Of a DNA stretch of 33,277 nucleotides, positions 7,608-14,420 are shown piece after piece. Within the stretch, counting starts at the first letter, position 1, and every line of letters begins with the position of its first letter. The DNA lies in contig NZ_CP116619.1 of NCBI RefSeq assembly GCF_030409055.1, forward strand, positions 4,857,303 to 4,890,579, read 5' to 3'. Origin of the DNA: Trichocoleus desertorum NBK24 (GTDB taxonomy: Bacteria; Cyanobacteriota; Cyanobacteriia; FACHB-46). The notes below the pieces were generated by a model. That model worked only from the letters and a program-made list of their open reading frames with translations. It had not been told where the DNA came from and searched no databases. The translations under genes were made by a program, and so were the position numbers.

Positions 7608-7652
7608 CTTGGTTGCGTTCCCCAATTGGGGAAAAGTTAGAGGGGCGATCGC
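7608..7652 (-). repeat. 45-bp repeat with CCCCAATTGGGG core, right partner of an inverted pair
   Basis: The reverse complement matches 2474-2516 with one substitution (AACGCAACC against AACGTAACC) and an extra CT. Together the two copies bracket the KAP operon, the 95-residue gene and the HicAB unit. Confidence 0.85.
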
Positions 7653-7701
7653 TATGTAGAGAGAACAGCTCCAGTTTGCTTAATCCCAACACTACCTTTG
7701 A

Positions 7702-8169
7702 TCAACTTTTTATTTTCTTCAGCTCTTCCTCAACAACTGACACGGGGATAGTCATTAGCCACGTATTTAGTGGCTTGTCTGGCTGTAGTGGATTGGGAAG
7801 TGCAACATCATCGGGAAACCACATCACCAAAATTCGTTCCTTGTCGAAATCGGCTTCCTGAACTAAGTGATGGAGGTCTGGAATCTCTGGAAGGTCTGTA
7901 TCAGTTTTCTGATAAGCCCTTATTAAAATTGGATGATTCATGGTGTCTGGGTTAACACCTTGCTGTTTCAGTTGGTTGCGGGCATCCTCGTCGGCTCGCA
8001 GGTTTACATAGACAATATCTTTGAGTTTTAGTTGCACGAAGCTAGTGCATGCCACTTCCAGCGTGTTGATCAGGAAATAGGCTGATAGCGCTTTGGAAAT
8101 TCCCTTGATCAAACTGGTTTCTTTACCAAAATTAGAATCTTGAGCCTTGCGGCGTTTAGCCTCTCCCAT
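7702..8169 (-). CDS. Hypothetical protein with MGEAKRRK start, 155 residues
   Basis: The basic N-terminus MGEAKRRKAQDSNFGK is a start seen in several cyanobacterial small-protein families (DUF2839-like); the rest is not recognised. The body is soluble: a helix (GISKALSAYFLINTLEVACTSFV), then a mixed region with DADLPEIPDL-like acidic loops, an ERILVMWFPDD strand, and a charged C-terminal helix EEELKKIKS. GAGGAAGAA lies directly before the ATG at 8169. It may form one transcript with the genes upstream on the same strand (8289-9800), though separate gaps of over 100 bp argue against tight coupling. Confidence 0.65.
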   Translation of the reverse strand: MGEAKRRKAQDSNFGKETSLIKGISKALSAYFLINTLEVACTSFVQLKLKDIVYVNLRADEDARNQLKQQGVNPDTMNHPILIRAYQKTDTDLPEIPDLHHLVQEADFDKERILVMWFPDDVALPNPLQPDKPLNTWLMTIPVSVVEEELKKIKS

Positions 8170-8288
8170 TTCTTCCTCTTTGATTCATCCATATTGCTGA
8201 TGTTGACACTAATTTAACCCAGCGATTGCCTGGGGGAGGAACGAAGGGGCGATCGCTGTAGTGCAGAGAAAGAAGCAATTCATCACAC

Positions 8289-8795
8289 TTATGACCGCAC
8301 TAAGGCTTCCGTAAGCGTTGGCAAGTAAACATAGGGTTGTAGAATAGAAGGCTTCCAACCAGTAGCTTCTTGAATAAACCCGCCTTTGTCAGCTTGTTCA
8401 GAATTCCAAAGTTTATCTACTACTGGTAGTCTGAGCCAATTTAGCAGTTCTCCAGTAACAGCATTAATTGGTTGCGTAAAGTGGGTCAAAAAATCATTAT
8501 TGCGAATAATACCCTCCAACTCAGCATGCTCATACTGAAAGGGCATGAATTCTAACATTCTTTCCGGAATCTCAACTTGCCAAAGAATAGGAATTAAGCC
8601 ATTTGGATATTTTTCTTGAATTCGCTTGGCCCATAGCTCGAATAATTCAATGGCACTCATTTCATCAGGCTCGTAGCTATCGGTAATTGGATCGTCGAAA
8701 ACTTCCCAGTACGCTTGTAGTGAAGTTTTCAGTTCGTGTCCATATTGAAGGCTAGAAAACTTCCAGGTTAGTGGTTGCTGAGCTTTATTTTTCAT
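8289..8795 (-). CDS. Hypothetical soluble protein, 168 residues
   Basis: Not recognised. The protein is Trp- and Pro-rich with no membrane segment: WKFSSLQYGHELKTSLQAYWEVFDDP, an acidic loop, then IELFELWAKRIQEKYPNGLIPILWQVEIPERML, and a C-terminal part WKPSILQPYVYLPTLTEALVRS. The composition suggests a globular protein. The ATG at 8795 lacks a strong ribosome site. A 12-bp inverted repeat (8846-8890) separates it from the PadR pair upstream, so it probably has its own promoter. Confidence 0.6.
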   Translation of the reverse strand: MKNKAQQPLTWKFSSLQYGHELKTSLQAYWEVFDDPITDSYEPDEMSAIELFELWAKRIQEKYPNGLIPILWQVEIPERMLEFMPFQYEHAELEGIIRNNDFLTHFTQPINAVTGELLNWLRLPVVDKLWNSEQADKGGFIQEATGWKPSILQPYVYLPTLTEALVRS

Positions 8796-8845
8796 ATTTG
8801 CAGTGAGAATTCAATACTGAGCTGTCTATCAATAAAATTTTGCCA

Positions 8846-8890
8846 GCTGGCGATCGCTCGCGAAAAGGCTACACACCTGCGATCGCCAGC
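8846..8890 (-). terminator. HIP1-containing inverted repeat after the PadR operon
   Basis: GCTGGCGATCGC (8846-8857) and GCGATCGCCAGC (8879-8890) are perfect 12-bp complements with a 21-nt loop. On the minus strand the stem is followed by TGGCAAAATTTTATT, which gives a T-rich tail. It lies 20 bp after the stop of the 172-residue gene, so it may terminate the PadR transcript. Confidence 0.55.
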
Positions 8891-8909
8891 CAAACTAGTA
8901 CTGCTGACT

Positions 8910-9428
8910 TTATGCTTTGCCTCGAAGCTTGAGGATTAAGTCAACGATTTTGATGTCTAAGGAAGACACAATGAGACGAATGATCTGACCTACATTAACG
9001 ATGCTGATCATCCATTCCGGATATCCCTTGCGCATCATTTCACGGTTGACTTCCTGTAGGTCACCCAACCATTCCTCGCGCTGTTCTTCAGAGAGCATGT
9101 AGGCGATCGGGGCAGAGAGCCAGTAAGTGATCCGAGGTTCTGTTGGATCTTTCGGCCTGAATTTGCGCGATCGTTTCTCTAGGCCAATGTACTCTTCAAT
9201 CAGTTCAATCCAGCTTTCCTGTTTTTCTCGGTCAGCTTTAAGGATTTTATAACTGTTTTGTACTGTCAGGCTTTTCCTTCCTAGGTTATAAGCAGCTAGG
9301 TTATAAGCAGCCTTCATCACCTCTGCTTTGTCCTCTGAAGACAACGAGTAGAAGACTGAGTAAGCCCCTTGCCCTGATGGTTTCCCTGCTTGCTGCTGAT
9401 CGCCGTTATTGTCTTGGTCCTGGGTCAT
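8910..9428 (-). CDS. Partner protein of the PadR regulator, 172 residues
   Basis: The gene starts 15 bp after the PadR stop with a good ribosome site (AAGGGGAAAC), so the two are co-transcribed. The N-terminus is Gln/Gly/Asn-rich and probably disordered (residues 1-25). A helical domain follows (SSEDKAEVMKAAYNLAAYNLGRK ... ESWIELIEEYIGLEKR). The C-terminal half reads YWLSAPIAYMLSEEQREEWLGDLQEVN ... GYPEWMISIVNVGQIIRLIVSSLDIKIVDLIL, where the last 25 residues are hydrophobic enough for a membrane-associated helix. I associate this YWL-x(n)-EQREEWLGDL-x(n)-GYP-x-W pattern with cyanobacterial genes next to PadR. The molecular role is unknown. Confidence 0.7.
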   Translation of the reverse strand: MTQDQDNNGDQQQAGKPSGQGAYSVFYSLSSEDKAEVMKAAYNLAAYNLGRKSLTVQNSYKILKADREKQESWIELIEEYIGLEKRSRKFRPKDPTEPRITYWLSAPIAYMLSEEQREEWLGDLQEVNREMMRKGYPEWMISIVNVGQIIRLIVSSLDIKIVDLILKLRGKA

Positions 9429-9443
9429 GGCTTTAGTTTCCCC

Positions 9444-9800
9444 TTACACAGGTTGCCAAGACATCAGATTAGTGCGAAGCTGCTGCGACTCTTTAATGGC
9501 AGAGCTTCCCAGTCCTGTCAATTGGTAGTAGCGCCTGCGTGCGCCTGCTCGCTCTTCAGGTCGGTCATCGCCCCAGCGGGAGCTAATAAAGCCTTTCTTT
9601 TCAAGTCGGTGAAGTGTGGGGTATAACGATCCAACGGCGAGTTTGCGTCTGCCGTTACTAGCTTCTTCAATGGCTTGGACCATTTGCAAGCCGTAGAGTT
9701 CTTGATTCAACAATGCGGTCATGATTAATTCTTCCAAAGCTGAGAGATCAAGCTCGCTTGGTTCTTTGTTGCGAGCAGTTAATGGATTTTTTAGTGGCAT
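9444..9800 (-). CDS. PadR-family transcriptional regulator
   Basis: This 118-residue protein shows the PadR winged helix: DLSALEELIMTALLNQELYGLQMVQAIEEAS, then the recognition-helix and wing segment VGSLYPTLHRLEKKGFISSRWG, then GARRRYYQLTGLGSSAIKE. These correspond to the family's LYP-x-L-x-x-L-x-x-x-G and R-R-Y-Y-x-L-T signatures. It is short, with little of the C-terminal dimer helix left. PadR proteins are usually repressors released by small molecules and often control their own operon. AAGGA lies 9 bp before the ATG. The leader region upstream (9834-9892) can fold into a multi-stem structure. The partner gene at 8910-9428 is downstream. Confidence 0.88.
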   Translation of the reverse strand: MPLKNPLTARNKEPSELDLSALEELIMTALLNQELYGLQMVQAIEEASNGRRKLAVGSLYPTLHRLEKKGFISSRWGDDRPEERAGARRRYYQLTGLGSSAIKESQQLRTNLMSWQPV

Positions 9801-9833
9801 GTTGACTAGTCCTTAGGATGCAAGCAGAAAAAC

Positions 9834-9892
9834 AAAACAAGTAACTAGCTGTTACGACCCTCCCACTATTTGAGGGCAGCTGGCCTTGTTTT
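9834..9892 (-). promoter_or_regulatory. Structured leader or operator region upstream of padR
   Basis: An outer pair AAAACAA (9834-9840) / TTGTTTT (9886-9892) encloses GTAAC-TAGCT-GTTAC (9841-9855) and CCCTC (9858-9862) / GAGGG (9872-9876), a three-way-junction layout. AGCTG (9847-9851) can instead pair with CAGCT (9877-9881), extending the CCCTC stem and breaking the first hairpin. It may be an RNA leader or protein operators. Confidence 0.4.
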
Positions 9893-9957
9893 ATTATGTC
9901 TTACAAAATTGATAATGCGTGCAAATTAGATAGATAACTTTGAGAAAGCGCTCTCTT

Positions 9958-11010
9958 TCATCCCAGCATCTGCCTAAGCCGTGCGATCGGGAATGCAGCC
10001 GCTAAGAAGTCCCAAGGCTCCCACTCGTCATCGTTAGTCAAGATGTACTGCTCCCCTCCGATCATTTGACTAGCAGTCACCAACCTGAGCTTATGAGCCA
10101 GGTCAAACCATTCTTTGAACCCTGGTTCTGCGGCTTTGGTTGCTTTCGGATGCTCACTGCCTCCCAGTTTCCAGCATTGACTGATTGCGTCCCTGAGCAA
10201 GCCGATCGGGTTCCTCACCTCATGCCTGTCTCGATACTCAATAGCCGCAGCAAGGGCATCCGTGACCACGCTCAATGGAGCGGCTAAAACTTCAGCCTTC
10301 AAAGGCGAGGTGAGCGGAAATCCTGCTTGTTCAATTTTTGAAAAAATTGCTTCGTGAGCAGCGGCGGAATAGTCGTCCTCTGCAACCTGTTCCACTTCTG
10401 ACCCAGATGCTTTTAGAACGGGTTGAGAGTTAACAGGCAGGGTAGCGCTTGCTGTCTTGGGATCTTCAGATTCCTCTACACCCACAACAACAGGGAGGGT
10501 GGGTGGCTCCGTTGTTGTAGTGTCTATTGAGGTGTCTAGAGTGGAATCTATTTCTATATGATCACCACTCGTTTGGGAGATGATGACCTCTGAACTTGGA
10601 GATGAACTCCCAGAATCAAGGTCATCATCTCCTAGATTTGTGAAATGAGACGGAGTCAGGGTTTTAGCCTGTTTTTGGGTGAGCGCTGCTTCAATGGCTT
10701 CTCGGTTGAGTTGGTACTGATAGGCGCGATCGTACTTGGCCTTGGGGTTGTTACGCCGCTTGAGGAGTTGCAGTTTGTTCGTCAGTTTAGCGAGAGCTTG
10801 GCGGATGGTCTCGATGCTGTACTCCTCAAACAGGTGCTCTCGGATTTGCTCTAGAGTCAGTCTCACCCAGTCGTCAAGCTTGTGCTTGGCTTTCCATTGC
10901 TGCCAGCCCTCGATGATGGCGAGGATTTTAGCGGCGCAGTAGTTGCGCTGGGTGATTTGGACGTACTCTTTGCAGAGCTTGAGATAAGTCAGATTAGGGG
11001 AGGTGGTCAT
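9958..11010 (-). CDS. Putative plasmid replication initiator / winged-helix protein, copy B
   Basis: This 350-residue protein is a near copy of the one at 873-1925. The winged-helix region (residues 1-120) and the C-terminal domain (225-350) are almost identical; changes cluster in the Ser/Thr-rich linker (for example ASTALPVKS against SATLPVNS) and near residues 215-225. It is the last gene of the left-arm operon and starts by ATGA overlap with the 99-residue gene, where copy A overlaps the 263-residue gene instead. Sequence similarity between the copies stops right after the stop codon, so the duplication ends at the gene boundary. Two intact initiator-like genes on one replicon may compete for or share origins. 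Confidence 0.65.
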   Translation of the reverse strand: MTTSPNLTYLKLCKEYVQITQRNYCAAKILAIIEGWQQWKAKHKLDDWVRLTLEQIREHLFEEYSIETIRQALAKLTNKLQLLKRRNNPKAKYDRAYQYQLNREAIEAALTQKQAKTLTPSHFTNLGDDDLDSGSSSPSSEVIISQTSGDHIEIDSTLDTSIDTTTTEPPTLPVVVGVEESEDPKTASATLPVNSQPVLKASGSEVEQVAEDDYSAAAHEAIFSKIEQAGFPLTSPLKAEVLAAPLSVVTDALAAAIEYRDRHEVRNPIGLLRDAISQCWKLGGSEHPKATKAAEPGFKEWFDLAHKLRLVTASQMIGGEQYILTNDDEWEPWDFLAAAFPIARLRQMLG

Positions 11011-11306
11011 CGTAGCTGCACCTCCCGCAGCTCTAGGTCTGCTTCCTTTACATCTTCGATGCCGCTACTCGTTGGGCTGTTGGGGTCTACCTCAACCAGG
11101 TAAGACCAGCCCACCCAGTCGAGGCTGTTAGACATCGCCTCAGACATGCGAGGGGTGAAGTACTGCAAGCCGCGAATGATGCCGTAGCCTTGCTCTTCCT
11201 CTCCCCACTGCACCTGCTGCCCAAATTGGTACTTGGGCAGGGGCAAGTCTGCGGGTAGAAGCAGCCGCCGAGATTCTCGTCTCTGGCGTTGGTGCAGTGG
11301 GTGCAT
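11007..11306 (-). CDS. SH3-like small protein, complete copy (99 residues)
   Basis: After a basic N-terminus (MHPLHQRQRRESRRLLLP) comes one domain, LPKYQFGQQVQW ... GYGIIRGLQY ... GWSYLVEVDPNSP ... EDVKEADLEL, related to both halves of the 263-residue protein. A small SH3-like barrel is likely. The start codon overlaps the stop of the 104-residue gene (TAATG), and its stop overlaps the initiator start (ATGA). The last five residues, EVQLR, resemble the end of the 263-residue protein (EVQPR) rather than the end of its own paralogue, which marks the deletion joint. Function unknown. Confidence 0.75.
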   Translation of the reverse strand: MHPLHQRQRRESRRLLLPADLPLPKYQFGQQVQWGEEEQGYGIIRGLQYFTPRMSEAMSNSLDWVGWSYLVEVDPNSPTSSGIEDVKEADLELREVQLR

Positions 11307-11620
11307 TACTTGACCTCCCCCATTGAGTCACTAAGACGGCGATATTCTTTCTGGTCGATGCGGCCTTGCTCGTAGAGTTCGTCATACATCAAGCTGATGA
11401 CGAGGTTAGAGAGCCAGTTGTCCATGAAGCGCTTGCCTGCTTCTAGCGCCGCTTCAGCCGAGGGGTAGCAGATGTCATTACTCATGAACTCGCCTTCTGA
11501 GGTGAGCACTGTAAAGGTGAAGCCACCCTTCTCTACGACTGGACAGAGGTAATGGGCTTTGTACACTTGGCCGTAGAAGTGGAGGTACTTGGGCTGAATC
11601 AAGGTTGTGGCGATCGTCAT
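11306..11620 (-). CDS. Operon protein of unknown function, 104 residues, copy B
   Basis: It is soluble, with no catalytic motif. The N-terminal half is a beta sheet (YLHFYGQVYKAHYLCPVVEKGGFTFTVL), followed by a helix with AEAALEAGKRF, and a C-terminal helical pair ending MYDELYEQGRIDQKEYRRLSDSM. The last part (L-x-x-G-x-I-x-Q-x-E-Y-x-x-L-x-x-S) and the A-x-A-I/A-x-A pattern are also found in the neighbouring 111-residue protein, so the two are probably distant paralogues. The gene overlaps its upstream neighbour by 4 bp. The copy at 32916-33230 differs in the sheet region but keeps the C-terminus. Confidence 0.7.
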   Translation of the reverse strand: MTIATTLIQPKYLHFYGQVYKAHYLCPVVEKGGFTFTVLTSEGEFMSNDICYPSAEAALEAGKRFMDNWLSNLVISLMYDELYEQGRIDQKEYRRLSDSMGEVK

Positions 11621-11952
11621 GACTCATACTCCTGTAGGGGCTTGGTTTTGAGGGGAAATAATTGCTGCATGCCCTTCTCGAAGGACACGAACAAGTGCTG
11701 GTATTCCTGTTGGTTCAAGTGCTGGCTGTCTCGCAGCTCGATGAGCAGTTGCTGCATGGCGCGGCTGGGGCTAGCCCAAGTGACGAAGTTCACAGCTGCC
11801 TGAATCGCATCAGCCGCAAAGGCATAAGAACTCTTGATGGTGGCAAAGTCTTTACCCCTCGGATGCTTGGCCTTGGCACTCCAGCCTTCTGCGTCAAAAG
11901 TGACTCGGATGAGCCAACCACGGTAGGGGAATTCAATGGCATCGTGACTCAT
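11617..11952 (-). CDS. Operon protein of unknown function, 111 residues, copy B
   Basis: The sequence opens with a curved sheet (IEFPYRGWLIRVTFDAEGWSAKAKHPRG), a Ser/Tyr segment (TIKSSYAFAADAIQAAVNFVTW) and a helical tail (LIELRDSQHLNQQEYQHLFVSFEKG). The Y-R-G-W-L-I-x-V start followed by a helix resembles small cyanobacterial plasmid proteins with no assigned role. It differs from the right-arm copy (32584-32919) at only one residue (His3 against Gln3), so this gene was duplicated or converted recently. It overlaps the genes on either side by 4 bp. Confidence 0.72.
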   Translation of the reverse strand: MSHDAIEFPYRGWLIRVTFDAEGWSAKAKHPRGKDFATIKSSYAFAADAIQAAVNFVTWASPSRAMQQLLIELRDSQHLNQQEYQHLFVSFEKGMQQLFPLKTKPLQEYES

Positions 11953-12215
11953 GGTTGACTCCTGTCTGTTGTGGCGTAGAGGCGTTGTCCCACCCAGATG
12001 ACTAGGTGATACTTTTGTTGGAGTAAGTGGCGAGTGTGCCAGAGCTCATCTGCCAGGAAGTAGTCGCCACAGTGGGTAGTGATGTGCTTGTGAGCCAGAG
12101 TGATGCTGAGCTTTTGCGGTTCTTGGCACTGACTCAAAACCATCTCTATCCAGTGAAGTAAGCAGGCAGGAGAGTTGGGCTGAGAGCAGCCCAGAGGGAG
12201 AAAGTCTAAGGACAT
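11949..12215 (-). CDS. Operon protein of unknown function, 88 residues, copy B
   Basis: The protein has a short Pro/Cys-containing N-terminus, a helix (PACLLHWIEMVLSQCQEPQ), a strand (KLSITLAHKHITTHCGDYF), then a helix and a strand (LWHTRHLLQQKYHLVIWVGQRLYA). It resembles nothing I can name. The start follows the stop of the 288-residue gene after 3 bp (TGA-GCC-ATG), and the end overlaps the next gene by 4 bp. It differs from the right-arm copy (32321-32587) at two residues only (His/Asp and Glu/Asp). Confidence 0.7.
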   Translation of the reverse strand: MSLDFLPLGCSQPNSPACLLHWIEMVLSQCQEPQKLSITLAHKHITTHCGDYFLADELWHTRHLLQQKYHLVIWVGQRLYATTDRSQP

Positions 12216-12218
12216 GGC

Positions 12219-13088
12219 TCAGTCCCCCATCACAGAATGAATGGCTGAGTCGAGAATGCCGAGGTCGTCAGCGGTGTAGACATTGACCATGCGAGTGGTG
12301 CCGCCAACGAATTGCTCTCGCTTCTGAGGAGGACGACCATGACGACCGCGATAGAAGGCAGCAGCAACTTGACCGATTCTGAGTAGTTGCTTTGTATTGG
12401 GGTTGTAGCCCAAGTCAAGGCAGCGGTCAGAGATGGGTACTTTTAAGCGCTTCGCCTGCTCTGGCTCTGCTGCGACTGCGGCTTCAATGGTTAGGGTTGA
12501 GTCAGCCGCAAGTAAGCGCTCTTGCATCAGCAGATTCATGAGCTGATCTTTGAGCAGCATCTTTTGGCGATCATCAAACCCGCCGAGCTGGTTGCCGATC
12601 GCGACTGCTTCTTTTAGTACGGTGAGGCGATCGGATGAAGGAAGAGCGGGAGCCTCAGTGGGAGCAGTAGCGTATTCAACGGCATTGAGTAGAGATGTCC
12701 TGACTGCTTTGGCAATTTCAGAATCGCGTAGGAGCATCCCTAAGCGCAGCGCAGCGCGAGGGGGCCAAATAGTGAGATTAGGAGCTTTAGAACTGATGGA
12801 CAAGATGTCCACCACATCCTTCACCTCTTTGCCCCGTAAGGTTTTTAGCCCATCGGCTTCAAATTCATCCCGGTGGCGCTGGGAAAGCTTCTGAACGGTC
12901 TCAACATCGGTTTCATAGAACTCTGCCAACTGGGCAGAAGTTGCAAGCCCTACCCCTTGCCATAAGGCAAAGAATAGGGCTTTAGTTTTGTTCAAAACTT
13001 CAGTCGCGCGATCGTGACTTATCGTTGTGAGTTGATCGTTACGTGCAGATTTAGACTCCACGAGTACGGAGTCGGATACGATATTCAT
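12219..13088 (-). CDS. Antirepressor-like DNA-binding regulator, copy B (288 residues)
   Basis: The N-terminal half has a helix-turn-helix-like stretch (ATSAQLAEFYETDVETVQKLSQRHRDEF) followed by ADGLKTLRGKEV and a conserved IWPPRAALRLGMLLRDSEIAKAVRTSLLNAVE segment. The latter resembles bacterial KilA/Rha/antirepressor-type proteins, in which a PRA-x-LR-x-GMLLRDSE helix follows the DNA-reading part. The C-terminal half (about 160-288) ends with a second DNA-binding-like stretch RLKVPISDRCLDLGYNPNTKQLLRIGQVAAAFYRGRHGRPP. I chose ATG 13088, preceded by AAGGTGAGG; this matches the right-arm start at 31436, while an upstream start at 13166 has no such match. It is the first gene of the operon. Confidence 0.7.
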   Translation of the reverse strand: MNIVSDSVLVESKSARNDQLTTISHDRATEVLNKTKALFFALWQGVGLATSAQLAEFYETDVETVQKLSQRHRDEFEADGLKTLRGKEVKDVVDILSISSKAPNLTIWPPRAALRLGMLLRDSEIAKAVRTSLLNAVEYATAPTEAPALPSSDRLTVLKEAVAIGNQLGGFDDRQKMLLKDQLMNLLMQERLLAADSTLTIEAAVAAEPEQAKRLKVPISDRCLDLGYNPNTKQLLRIGQVAAAFYRGRHGRPPQKREQFVGGTTRMVNVYTADDLGILDSAIHSVMGD

Positions 13089-13205
13089 GGCCTCACCTTG
13101 GTTAACAGCTGGAGGTGGAGTACAGGGGCGATCGCAGAACTTTGGTAGGGGACGCGATTGCCTCAAGATTTTTTTAGTCAGCAGTAAGCAGGAGCGATCG
13201 CTTCG

Positions 13206-13475
13206 TTAATCACCTCCATCGCTGCTAACAATTTCAAATAGGTCGCAAAGACCGCAGCTAAAGTGCTCACACAGCACTAGTGCGGTATCACAGTCGATTC
13301 GGGTGAACTGATTGCGGCATAAACCGCCAATAGTACTGATTGCCAGACCAGTCTCTTTTGCGAGCGCTACTTGAGATAGCCCCCGATCATCCATCATCTT
13401 TTGGAGGTGGCAACGTATAGCCGTTGTCAACCCTCGGCTTGCCTTGCGTTTAGGCATCTCATCTACAGCAATCAT
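13206..13475 (-). CDS. XRE/Cro-type helix-turn-helix repressor
   Basis: In this 89-residue protein the helix-turn-helix is IRCHLQKMMDDRGLSQVALAKETGLAISTIGGLCRN, with the family's G-L-S-Q-x-A-L-A-x-x-T-G-L ... S-T-I pattern, followed by CDTALVLCEHFSCGLCDLFEI. That continuation is the usual last helix pair of a Cro/C1-type domain of the short toxin-antitoxin or plasmid copy-control kind. GGAG lies 7 bp before the ATG at 13475. It sits between the initiator operon and the divergent gene at 13653, and beside a 22-bp near-palindrome (13549-13570) that overlaps the divergent promoter. It probably represses both directions. The right arm has a ribbon-helix-helix gene at the matching position. Confidence 0.85.
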   Translation of the reverse strand: MIAVDEMPKRKASRGLTTAIRCHLQKMMDDRGLSQVALAKETGLAISTIGGLCRNQFTRIDCDTALVLCEHFSCGLCDLFEIVSSDGGD

Positions 13476-13542
13476 TGAACAACTCCATACTTACTGCATT
13501 GATAGAACCTTAGCAAAGTAGCTAGCTAGTTGTCTAGAGCTA

Positions 13543-13572
13543 TTGACGACTAATTGACTAGTCAGTTAGTAT
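13543..13572 (+). promoter_or_regulatory. Candidate promoter with overlapping near-palindromic operator
   Basis: TTGACG (13543-13548) and TAGTAT (13567-13572) are spaced by 18 bp. The spacer is almost filled by a 22-bp imperfect palindrome (13549-13570) centred on TGACTAGTCA, with arms ACTAA and TTAGT. It is a likely site for the XRE protein encoded just beside it. Further CTAG-containing words lie at 13521-13536. Confidence 0.5.
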
Positions 13573-13585
13573 GAGTACAGAGAAA

Positions 13586-13615
13586 AGGCAGTCCACCTTC
13601 CACAGTTAACTGCCT
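13586..13615 (+). promoter_or_regulatory. Leader hairpin before the 127-residue gene
   Basis: AGGCAGT (13586-13592) and ACTGCCT (13609-13615) form a 7-bp stem with a 16-nt loop, followed by a T-rich CTTCTCC. It lies in the leader, 38 bp before the ATG at 13653. It may attenuate transcription. The right-arm homologue also has a leader hairpin (30136-30178), of different sequence. Confidence 0.45.
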
Positions 13616-13652
13616 CTTCTCCAAACCAACCTATTAAAAGGTCTTAACCACT

Positions 13653-14036
13653 ATGGTATACGCACCCGATCGCATTCAGACACCCCCCCAAACCGAAGAA
13701 GAGCGGGGTTCTGGTCGCATCCAAGCAACGGCTCAACTAGAACTCGAAACTTATTTAGAAGAGCAAGTTCGTTCGATCGCCCCTGCCAAAATCGACAGCC
13801 TCACCATCACCGACGGCTACACCTATCTCTCGGTCATGGATCAAGACCGCCCCATCACCAAGCAACCCACACGCCTCATCATCCAACTCGAAGACTGCCA
13901 AGGTAATGAACGGCTTGTGGATCTGGTCACTAATAACGATCGCTTCGCCTTCATCACCCGGATCATTCGCAACCACTTCGACTCGTGCTGGAAAATTGGC
14001 GAAACCTGGACTCCTGAAGACGGTTGCCCCTTCTAA
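13653..14036 (+). CDS. Acidic protein of unknown function, 127 residues, left copy
   Basis: The N-terminus is charged and variable (up to residue 20), then comes RIQATAQLELETYLEEQVRSIAPAKIDSLTITDGYTYLSV, a basic RPITKQPTRLIIQLEDCQGNERLVDLVTNNDRFAFITRIIRNHFDSCWK, and a closing ETWTPEDGCPF. The predicted content is alternating strands and helices, with no membrane part and no catalytic motif I can name. The right-arm gene (29731-30105) encodes nearly the same protein from residue 18 on, with a different N-terminus. It is divergent from the XRE gene and probably under its control. The matching arms each begin with this gene, so it may belong to the core of the element. Confidence 0.75.
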   Translation: MVYAPDRIQTPPQTEEERGSGRIQATAQLELETYLEEQVRSIAPAKIDSLTITDGYTYLSVMDQDRPITKQPTRLIIQLEDCQGNERLVDLVTNNDRFAFITRIIRNHFDSCWKIGETWTPEDGCPF

Positions 14037-14116
14037 ATAAAAACGATCGCTCCTCTACATACCCAGAGGGGCGATCGCAACCATTAATGGGATGCCCTCA
14101 TTCAATCAGTAAAGTC

Positions 14117-14161
14117 ATGGAATTAGATCAGTACCCCCAAGCGATCGCCACAGTTTTTCAA
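14117..14161 (+). pseudogene. Broken start of the coiled-coil gene family, fragment 1
   Basis: ATG at 14117 begins MELDQYPQAIATVFQ, which matches MNLNEYPQAIAQAS of the gene at 14907; after about 15 codons the frame runs into hairpin sequence. Leader words ATTCAATCA and AAAGTC precede the ATG, as for fragments 2 and 3. Confidence 0.65.
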
Positions 14162-14276
14162 GAGAGCAGCCACCCTTGCTCAAGGGCCACAAAAAACGAT
14201 CGCTCCTCTATATGCGGTAGGGGGCGATCGCAACTACGTCGTCTTTATAAGACTTTTTCATTCAATCAACAAAGTC

Positions 14277-14339
14277 ATGGAATTAAATCAGTACTTCAGT
14301 GCAATCGCCGCAGCTGTTCAAGACAATGGCCTCTTCTAG
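14277..14339 (+). pseudogene. Broken start of the coiled-coil gene family, fragment 2
   Basis: ATG at 14277 begins MELNQYFSAIAAAVQ and stops after 20 codons (TAG). The 30 bp before and the first 18 bp of the frame match fragment 1 closely. Confidence 0.65.
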
Positions 14340-14420
14340 CTAGGCACAAAAAAGCGATCGCTCCTCTCTCACTAGGGGCGATCGCTGCATCGTGAACTTC
14401 CTTATTCAATCAGCAAAGTT

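Larger units (their letters stand above)
9958..13160 (-). repeat. Inverted duplication of the initiator operon, left copy
   Basis: This block matches 31363-33277 continuing at 1-1925 in reverse orientation. Its right edge lies about 70 bp upstream of the 288-residue gene (shared CCAAAGTTC and TCCACCT words near 13100-13150 and 31378-31412); its left edge is the initiator stop codon. It lacks the 263-residue gene. Identity varies from gene to gene. Confidence 0.85.

Noticed and set aside
9834-9892. tRNA-like cloverleaf upstream of padR
   Set aside because: Only two arms and a short closing stem; no anticodon loop, T-loop or acceptor stem of tRNA size.
13089-13166. Longer N-terminus for the 288-residue regulator (start at 13166)
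   Set aside because: The extension is Pro/Arg-rich, runs over a HIP1 site, and the homologous copy starts at the ATG equivalent to 13088, where a good ribosome site lies.
14024-14395. Long plus frame through the hairpin array
   Set aside because: It starts inside the end of the acidic-protein gene and reads the HIP1 hairpins and broken gene starts in mixed frames; openness reflects repeat composition.
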